DNA of 16,617 nucleotides from contig DKKR01000015.1 of assembly GCA_002455375.1 (NCBI GenBank), positions 26,304 to 42,920 on the forward strand. Direction: 5' to 3'. Positions 7,014 through 14,500 of this stretch are shown here, piece by piece. The translations under genes were made by a program, and so were the position numbers. The notes beneath the pieces were generated by a model that saw nothing but the letters and a program-made list of their open reading frames with translations, was not told where the DNA came from and did not search any database. Position 1 is the stretch's first letter; every line of letters begins with the position of its first letter. The DNA comes from Bacteroidetes bacterium UBA6661. Lineage in GTDB: Bacteria > Bacteroidota > Bacteroidia > AKYH767-A > OLB10.

Positions 7014-7021
7014 CAAACTTA
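7014..7021 (-). promoter_or_regulatory. Candidate -7 box for the VOC-glycosylase unit
   Basis: The minus strand reads TAAGTTTG, a perfect TAnnTTTG match. A transcript starting near 7007 gives a leader of about 30 bases to ATG 6977 and rules against the ATG at 7016. No TTG was seen at the -33 distance. Confidence 0.45.
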
Positions 7022-7051
7022 GTGATACTTTTAAAAAGTTCTAAAAAATTG

Positions 7052-7081
7052 TTTGTTATATTGAATTGTTTTTTACATTTG
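7052..7081 (+). promoter_or_regulatory. Bacteroidota-type promoter for the small secreted protein
   Basis: TTTG at 7052-7055, 18 bases, then TACATTTG at 7074-7081. Both the -33 and -7 elements match the phylum consensus at nearly the usual spacing, making this the best promoter in the window. The leader would be about 47 bases to ATG 7135. It diverges from the VOC promoter about 30 bases to the left. Confidence 0.55.
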
Positions 7082-7134
7082 GGTAACTTTTTGTTCGTTA
7101 TGGGCGTCATATATTAAACTTAAAAGTTACAATC

Positions 7135-7473
7135 ATGAGAAAGTTCCGCACACTTTATTCTATTTTACCTCTTATCTGTTTTTATAGTTTTTCATTTGCA
7201 GGTGGGCAGGCTGAAATCAAGCCACATATGTCAACCACACAGTTAAAGTCTGAGAATCATAAGTCTGATGTGCATTGCGATATTCATCATGTTAAAGTTT
7301 CATTTATCGTTGCTGAAGATGGTTTGGTAAAAGTTTCAAGTATTGGTACCCGTAACTCCATGTTGAGAGAATACATTTTGAAGAAACTTGCCAGGTTGAA
7401 TTTTAAAGGAATGAATGTGGAAGGCAATTACAGTGTTACACTTAGTTTTGATCTGGGAGATAAGTGTACGTAA
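7135..7473 (+). CDS. Small secreted protein with a TonB-C-terminal-like fold
   Basis: 112 residues. Residues 1-22 are a signal peptide (basic MRKFR, hydrophobic core, SFA before Gly23), with no lipobox Cys, so export to the periplasm or beyond is likely. A short variable stretch follows. Residues about 52-106 then read as VKVSFIVAEDGLV, a helix (MLREYILKKLARL) and YSVTLSFDL, the strand-helix-strand order of TonB C-terminal domains (weak resemblance; inference). There is no TonB transmembrane anchor or proline-rich spacer, so it is not TonB itself. Mature Cys48 and Cys111 bracket the fold and could form a disulfide. It has a strong promoter of its own. The next gene starts 87 bases on; read-through is possible but not shown. 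Confidence 0.75.
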   Translation: MRKFRTLYSILPLICFYSFSFAGGQAEIKPHMSTTQLKSENHKSDVHCDIHHVKVSFIVAEDGLVKVSSIGTRNSMLREYILKKLARLNFKGMNVEGNYSVTLSFDLGDKCT

Positions 7474-7560
7474 GCAATTTAGTTTTTTAGGCATACTTTA
7501 TTTAGTGTAGCTTATTTTTATACTGAGATAGGCAAAATATTTTCTTTCTTTGACCTGTAG

Positions 7561-8700
7561 ATGGATGCTATATATTTAGACTATAATTCTACTACACCTG
7601 TAGATGATCGTGTGTTTGAAAAAATGTTGCCTTATTTTTCTCAAAAATTTGGCAATGCCGCAAGTAATACACATGCTTTTGGATGGGCAGCAAAAGAAGC
7701 CGTTGAAATAGCTCGTGAAAAAGCCGCTGCACTTATAGGATGTGAGCCTCGTGAACTGTATTTTACATCAGGTGCCACAGAAGGAATAAATCTGATTATA
7801 AAAGGTGTTTACGAAAGTTATTCAAAAAAAGGAAAACACATCGTAACCTATGCTACAGAACATAAAGCTGTTCTCGATACCTGTAAGTATTTGCAGACTA
7901 TTGGTGCTGATGTTGAAGTCTTGCCTGTTGAAAGAGATGGCTTGCCTGATCTTGATTTGTTGAAAAAGTCTTTACGCTCAGATACCATTTTGGTAATGGC
8001 CATGTTTGCAAACAACGAAACAGGTGTTTTGTTTCCCATTGCAGCAATGGGTGAGATTTGCAGAAACCATGATGTGATTTTTTTTTCTGATACAACTCAG
8101 GCTGCAGGTAAAGTTTTGTTTGATGTCAAAGAATGTAAAATAGACTGTTGTGTGATTTCTGCACATAAAATGTACGGACCCAAGGGAGTAGGAGCGGTGT
8201 ATATCAGCCGAAAAAATCCGAGGGTTTCTGTTCAGGTGCAAATGCATGGTGGTGGTCATGAAGGTGGTATTCGCTCCGGAACATTAAATGTTCCGGGTAT
8301 TGTTGGACTTGGTGAAGCTTGTCATATTGCAGAGAAAGAAATGTGGGACAATGGAATTTTATTATCATCACTTCGCACAAGACTTGAGCAGCAATTGGAG
8401 ACCGTTGAGAGTGTGATGATAAATGGAAGCATAAAGAATCGTTTGAATAATACTACCAATCTCACTTTTAAAACAATAAGAAGCGAAGATCTCATTAAAG
8501 AAATCAGGCCTATTGCTATTGCAGCCGGATCTGCATGTACTGCGGCATTGCCACAACCGTCACATGTATTGCTTGCAATGGGGTTGACAGAAAAAGAAGC
8601 TTATAATTCTGTGCGATTCAGTCTTGGAAAATATACTACCGCACAAGAAGTTGAATTAACAATTGAAAAAATCAGGAAAATAATATCTTCAAAAATATGA
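7561..8700 (+). CDS. Cysteine desulfurase, group I (NifS/IscS family)
   Basis: 379 residues from ATG 7561. A PLP enzyme that takes sulfur from L-cysteine, leaving alanine and a persulfide used for Fe-S clusters, tRNA thiolation or other sulfur transfer. Visible active-site residues: ATEH (His101, stacks on PLP), SDTTQAAGK (Asp177 and Gln180, bind PLP), SAHKMYGPKG (Lys203, the Schiff-base lysine), GGGHEGGIRSGT and GSACTAALPQPSHVL (Cys326, the persulfide cysteine on the mobile loop). The loop length and following SHVLLAMG place it in group I. It is shorter than E. coli IscS (404) and no IscU, ferredoxin or HscA gene is adjacent, so I do not assign iscS. Its TGA overlaps the polA ATG. No perfect -7 box was found in the 87 bases upstream. 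Confidence 0.93.
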   Translation: MDAIYLDYNSTTPVDDRVFEKMLPYFSQKFGNAASNTHAFGWAAKEAVEIAREKAAALIGCEPRELYFTSGATEGINLIIKGVYESYSKKGKHIVTYATEHKAVLDTCKYLQTIGADVEVLPVERDGLPDLDLLKKSLRSDTILVMAMFANNETGVLFPIAAMGEICRNHDVIFFSDTTQAAGKVLFDVKECKIDCCVISAHKMYGPKGVGAVYISRKNPRVSVQVQMHGGGHEGGIRSGTLNVPGIVGLGEACHIAEKEMWDNGILLSSLRTRLEQQLETVESVMINGSIKNRLNNTTNLTFKTIRSEDLIKEIRPIAIAAGSACTAALPQPSHVLLAMGLTEKEAYNSVRFSLGKYTTAQEVELTIEKIRKIISSKI

Positions 8701-11486
8701 ATGAAGACAAACGCCTTTTCTTACTCGATGCTTATGCATTAATATATCGGGCATATTTTGCATTCAGCAAAACGCCATTAGTTAACAGCAAGGGGCAGAA
8801 TGTGTCTGCCGTAAGTGGATTTACTTCAACACTTTTTGATTTGATGCGAAGAGAAAAACCTACACATATTGCCGTAGTGTTTGATGCCGCTGCAGAAACC
8901 ACACGTGCCGCTGAACATAGTTTTTATAAGGCAAACCGACAAGAGATGCCTGAAGATATACAGACAGCAGTTCCGTATATCAAAGAAATTATCAAAGCAT
9001 TTCATATTCCAATTTTGGAATACGATGGTTATGAAGCTGACGATATCATAGGAACTGTGGCCAAACAAAAGGAAGAAGAAGGTTACACTGTATTTATGGT
9101 AACACCGGATAAGGACTATGCACAGTTGGTATCACCCAATGTTTTTATTTATAAGCCCGGACGTTTAGGCAACGATATTGAGATTTTGGGAGTAAAGGAA
9201 ATTCAGGAAAAGTGGGAAGTAGAAAACCCAAAACAGGTAATTGATATTTTGGGTATGTGGGGTGATGCTGTTGACAACATACCTGGCATACCCGGTGTGG
9301 GTGAAAAAACTGCAAAAAAATTAATTAAAGAATATGGCAGCATGGAGAATGTGATTGCCAATGCAGAAAATATTAAAGGTAAACTTGGTGAGAATATCCG
9401 CAATAATGTTGAGCAGGCACGAATTTCAAAACAGCTTGCTACAATAATTCTTGATGTTCCTGTTGAAGTTAATGATGATGATTTGTTGATGTCGTTACCT
9501 GACAAAGAAAAATTATCTCAACTTTTTACAGAACTAGAATTCAGATCTCTGGGCAAGAGAATTCTTGGCGAAGATTTTTCTGTCAATCGTGACTTAAAAT
9601 CAGCCACATCCACTTCAGTTCAGACAAGTTTATTTGAAGATGAGAGTATAGGAAGTGAAAGTGTAGTTGTCAAAGGAAAGAATATTCAAAATACAGCACA
9701 TACCTATACTTTGGTAGAGCATGATGAAGCTATTGATGATTTGGTTAAGGAGTTACTGAATCAGAATGAAATATGTTTTGATACAGAGACGTCTTCATTA
9801 GATTATTTTTCATTAAACATTGTAGGCTTATCATTTTCGTTCAACAGCGGAACAGGTTATTATATTCCTTGTCCTGAAGACTTTGAGAAAGCAAAATCCA
9901 TTTGTCATAAATTTAAACCTGTGCTTGAACATGCTTCAATTTTAAAAATCGGACAAAATATTAAGTTTGATATGCTTGTGCTGAAACGCTATGGAGTTGA
10001 GGTGAAAGCTCCATTGTATGATACGATGATTGCCCATTATTTAGTTGAGCCTGATATGAAACATGGTATGGATTATCTGAGTGAGACATATCTTGGCTAC
10101 ACACCAGTGCATATTGAAGAACTGATTGGTAAAAAGGGGAAAAATCAGGGCAGTATGCGAGATGTTCCGATTGATAAAATAAAAGAGTATGCTGCAGAAG
10201 ATGCTGACATAACATTTCAGTTAAAGCAAGTGTTATCACCTATGGTCGAAAAGCATGAGGTTGAAGGTGTTTTGAAGGATATTGAACTTCCACTGATTCC
10301 TGTATTGGCCGATATGGAATATGAAGGCGTTAAAATAGATGTAGATTATCTGAATGTATACTCTAAAGAATTAGAACAAGATATGTTGAAATATCGTTCA
10401 GCTATTTTTGACATTGCAGGATTGGAATTTAATCTTGATTCACCACGACAACTTGGTGATGTATTATTCGGATACCTGAAACTTCCTGTAGATAAAAAAA
10501 CTGCAACAGGTCAACATTCAACCAATGAAGAAGTGTTGAGTAAATTGGCGCAAGATTATCCAATTGCCGAGAAGATTCTTGAATATCGTGAACTGACAAA
10601 ATTAAAATCAACTTACGTTGATGCGTTGCCTCAAATGGTTAATGTCAAAACCGGCAGGGTGCACACTACATTCAATCAAACTATTGCTTCTACAGGAAGA
10701 TTGAGTTCTATTGGGCCTAATCTTCAAAACATTCCAATAAGAACTGAACGTGGTCAGCGGGTTCGTAAAGCATTTATTGCACGTGACAATGATCACATAT
10801 TGTTGTCAGCAGATTATTCTCAGATAGAGTTACGATTAGCGGCAGAAATTAGTGGTGATGAGAATATGCTTGAAGCATTCAGGCAGGGGCTTGACATACA
10901 TCAGGCAACAGCAGCACGGGTATATAATGTTGCTCTTGGTGATGTAACGAAGGAAATGCGAAGCAAAGCAAAGATGGTTAACTTCGGAATTATTTATGCT
11001 ATTTCAGCATTTGGTTTATCGCAACGTTTGGGAATTCCCAGAAAAGAGGCTGCTGAATTAATCGAGAATTATTTTGTTCAGTATCCAAAGCTTCGTAACT
11101 ATATGAGTGAAACGTTGGAGTTTGCCCGCCATAATGGTTATGTTAAAACGCTCATGGGCAGAAGGCGATATCTAAAGGATATTAATTCAAGAAATTTTAC
11201 AGTGAGAGGTTTTGCCGAACGCGAGGCAATTAATTCGCCATTACAGGGTAGTGCTGCCGATTTAGTTAAGCTGGCAATGATTCATATTCATGAGGAATTT
11301 AAAAGACAAAATCTTAAATCTAAAATGACACTTCAGGTGCATGATGAACTTGTTTTCGATGCTCATAAAGATGAGGTTGATTTAATAAAACCAATTATCA
11401 GAGAAAAGATGATTCACGCCATAAAAACCAGGGTTCCATTAGAAGTAGAAATTGGAATTGGCACAAATTGGCTGGATGCGCATTAA
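8697..11486 (+). CDS. polA: DNA polymerase I
   Basis: 929 residues, one more than E. coli Pol I, with motifs at nearly the same numbers. The 5' nuclease domain (1 to about 290) keeps its metal aspartates: Asp11, Asp63, YEADD (Asp115/116), TPDKD (Asp138/140), GDAVDN (Asp190/193). A linker (about 292-330) contains QTSLF (309-313), a candidate clamp-binding motif. The 3'-5' exonuclease (about 335-515) has FDTETS (Asp362, Glu364), NIKFD (Asp425) and YAAED (Tyr498, Asp502), so proofreading looks intact. Polymerase motifs: A, DYSQIELR (Asp706); B, Arg755, Lys759, Phe763 and Tyr767; C, QVHDE (Asp883). It acts in Okazaki-fragment processing and repair synthesis. It starts in a 4-base ATGA overlap with the cysteine desulfurase, so the two are co-transcribed and probably translationally coupled. 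No terminator was seen after it. Confidence 0.98.
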   Translation: MNEDKRLFLLDAYALIYRAYFAFSKTPLVNSKGQNVSAVSGFTSTLFDLMRREKPTHIAVVFDAAAETTRAAEHSFYKANRQEMPEDIQTAVPYIKEIIKAFHIPILEYDGYEADDIIGTVAKQKEEEGYTVFMVTPDKDYAQLVSPNVFIYKPGRLGNDIEILGVKEIQEKWEVENPKQVIDILGMWGDAVDNIPGIPGVGEKTAKKLIKEYGSMENVIANAENIKGKLGENIRNNVEQARISKQLATIILDVPVEVNDDDLLMSLPDKEKLSQLFTELEFRSLGKRILGEDFSVNRDLKSATSTSVQTSLFEDESIGSESVVVKGKNIQNTAHTYTLVEHDEAIDDLVKELLNQNEICFDTETSSLDYFSLNIVGLSFSFNSGTGYYIPCPEDFEKAKSICHKFKPVLEHASILKIGQNIKFDMLVLKRYGVEVKAPLYDTMIAHYLVEPDMKHGMDYLSETYLGYTPVHIEELIGKKGKNQGSMRDVPIDKIKEYAAEDADITFQLKQVLSPMVEKHEVEGVLKDIELPLIPVLADMEYEGVKIDVDYLNVYSKELEQDMLKYRSAIFDIAGLEFNLDSPRQLGDVLFGYLKLPVDKKTATGQHSTNEEVLSKLAQDYPIAEKILEYRELTKLKSTYVDALPQMVNVKTGRVHTTFNQTIASTGRLSSIGPNLQNIPIRTERGQRVRKAFIARDNDHILLSADYSQIELRLAAEISGDENMLEAFRQGLDIHQATAARVYNVALGDVTKEMRSKAKMVNFGIIYAISAFGLSQRLGIPRKEAAELIENYFVQYPKLRNYMSETLEFARHNGYVKTLMGRRRYLKDINSRNFTVRGFAEREAINSPLQGSAADLVKLAMIHIHEEFKRQNLKSKMTLQVHDELVFDAHKDEVDLIKPIIREKMIHAIKTRVPLEVEIGIGTNWLDAH

Positions 11487-11490
11487 ATAC

Positions 11491-11521
11491 TTTCACGTTT
11501 AAATAAAATATCGTACTTTTG
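11491..11521 (+). promoter_or_regulatory. Candidate promoter for the giant exported protein
   Basis: TACTTTTG at 11514-11521 is a perfect TAnnTTTG -7 box. TTTC at 11491-11494 sits 19 bases upstream, one base off the TTTG -33 consensus at the usual spacing. The leader would be about 15 bases. This would let the gene be transcribed apart from polA, whose stop is only 56 bases before the ATG. Confidence 0.45.
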
Positions 11522-11542
11522 GTTTGCCAAAAAGCCAAAAAA

Positions 11543-14500
11543 ATGAAAATTTTAAACTATCTGTGCACTGCCTTTATATTATTACTAGGGCTAAGTACAC
11601 AAGCACAATTAACGGTAACGTCAGGAAATCCTGCAGCAGCTATTGTTGATACTCTTGTAGGAACAGGAGTTTCAGTAGCTAACATAACTTATACAGGCAA
11701 TGCAAGTTCTAAGGGCACTTTCAGGTGTACAGGTGGATGTAATTTAGGGATTACAAGAGGTGTATTTCTTTCAACAGGTAATGCAGGTCAAACACCAACT
11801 TCTCCGCCATCAGATTTCCATAGTAGTGATATGAGCGCTTCTGGTGATGCCCAATTAAATTTAATTGTAGCACCTAATCTGACCCAAGATGCTGCTGTGC
11901 TTGAATTTGATTTTACCCCAGCGGCAGACAGTATTGGTTTTAAGTTTGTTTTTGCTTCTGAAGAATATAATGATTATGTAAACACTGCATATAATGATGT
12001 TTTTGCTTTTTATATTTCAGGACCTGGTATTCCCGGTAGTCCAAAGAATTTAGCTCTTATTCCGGGAACTTCAATACCTGTTTCAATAAATAATGTAAAT
12101 AATGGATATAGTGCCGGAGTATCTTCCGGGCCATGCAATCATTGTACATATTTTGTTGATAATGTGCCCAACGGTGGTACTGCTAACTTTTTTGATGGTT
12201 TCACGACTGTTATATCAGCAGGGATAAAAGTTATGCCATGTCAGACCTATCACATGAAATTTGCAATTGCAGATGTGAATGATGGTGTTTTTGACTCTGG
12301 TGTTTTTTTAGAAGCTAAAAGTTTTTCAAGCATTGGCAATGTAGGTATTACAGCTAATGGTGTGCCAATTACACAAAACCTGGATACAGTTTATGCTTGC
12401 GATGGTGATTCTGTTGTATTGACTGCGTCACCTGCGGGAAGTTATAATTGGAATAATGGTCAAACTACGCAAACTATTGTTGTTACGCAGGCTAACATCA
12501 CTCCATCAGGTGTTTATCAATATGCAGTATTGAATAGCTCTCCGGCATGTTTTGCATCAAGTAAACAAGTAAAAGTAATTTTTGTAACACCAACAGCCAC
12601 CATCACACCATTGGGCTCTACTGCATTATGTCCCGGAGGCTCAGTAGTTTTACAAGCTAACCCCGGAAATAGTTACTTGTGGAGTAATGGGGCAACTACA
12701 GATACTATAGTAGTATCATCAGCCGGAACATATACTGTCACAGTTACTCAGTTTGGCAATTGCTCTGCTGTATCTACACCTGTTGTAGTTACTCAATCAG
12801 CACCTGTTGCCATTATTAATGGAGTATTGACCATTTGCTCAGGAAGTAATACAACACTTACAGCAACAGCGGGTACTTCTTATCAATGGTCAACCGGAGC
12901 AACTACACAATCAGTTTCTGTTGGTACAAGTAATGTATATACTGTTACAGTTACCTATTCGGGAGGATGTACTGCAACTGCATCTGTTAATGTTACTGCC
13001 AACACAAACCCAGTTCCATCCATCACGGGAAATAACAGTATTTGTCAGGGGCAAAGCAGTACCATCAGTGCAGGTAGTTATTCCGGATATTCATGGTCAA
13101 CAGGAGCAACAACTTCAAGTATTAATATAAATACTGCAGGAAGTTATTCCGTAACAGTTACAGATGCCAATGGATGCACAGGAACAGCAACATTTAATCT
13201 TGCGGTTAATGCCAATCCAACACCAACCATAACCGGTGTAACTTCATTTTGTGCAGGAGGTAACTCAACACTCAATGCTGGAGGAGGATACACAAATTAT
13301 TTGTGGAGTGGTGGAGCAACTACGCAGACTATCAATGTCACCACAGGTGGCAACTATGCAGTAACCGTTACTAATGCAGCGGGATGTACTGCAACAACAA
13401 GTAAAGTAATTACAGTTAATGCATTGCCAGTACCATCTGTAACAGGCACATTAGCATTCTGTGCAGGTAAAAACACAACGTTGACAGTGCCGGGAAGTTA
13501 TGCTTCTTATCAATGGTCAAATGGAGCAACGACATCAAATATAACAGTTAACACTGCTTCAACTTTTACTGTAACAGTTACAGATGCCAATGGTTGTACA
13601 GGAAGTAAATCTGCAACAACAACTATCAATGCAAACCCAGTTCCATCCATCACGGGAAATAACAGCATTTGTCAGGGGCAAAGTAGTACCATTAATGCCG
13701 GCAGCTATTCCGGATATTCATGGTCAACCGGAGCAACAACTTCAAGTATTAATATAAATACTGCAGGAAATTATTCTGTAACAGTTACAGATGCCAATGG
13801 ATGCACAGGTACAGCAACATTTAATCTTGCAGTTAATGCCAATCCAACACCAACTATAACCGGTGTAACTTCATTTTGTGCAGGAGGTAACTCAACACTT
13901 AATGCTGGTGGAGGATATACCAACTATTTGTGGAGTGGTGGAGCAACTACGCAGACTATCAATGTCACCACAGGTGGCAACTATGCAGTAACCGTTACTA
14001 ATGCAGCAGGATGTACAGCAACAACAAATAAAGTAATTACAGTTAATGCATTGCCAGTGCCATCTGTAACAGGCACATTAGCATTCTGTGCAGGTAAAAA
14101 CACAACGTTGACGGTACCGGGAAGTTATGCTTCTTATCAGTGGTCAAATGGTGCAACGACATCAAATATAACAGTTAACACTGCTTCAACTTTTACTGTA
14201 ACAGTTACAGATGCCAATGGTTGCACAGGAAGTAAATCTGCAACAACAACTATCAACACAAATCCTGTTCCATCCATCACGGGAAACAACAGCATTTGCC
14301 AGGGGCAGAGCAGTACCATCAGTGCTGGTAGCTATTCCGGATATTCATGGTCAACAGGAGCAACAACTTCAAGTATTAATATAAATACTGCAGGAAATTA
14401 TTCTGTAACAGTTACTGATGCTAATGGATGCACAGGGACAGCAACATTTAATCTTGCAGTTAATGCCAACCCAACACCAGCCATAACCGGTATAACTTCA

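Noticed and set aside
12921..13130. A 69-codon plus-strand frame, and a 60-codon minus-strand frame at 14137-14319, within the Ig-like array.
   Set aside because: They are out-of-frame shadows of the repetitive coding sequence; the main frame is continuous and domain-rich.
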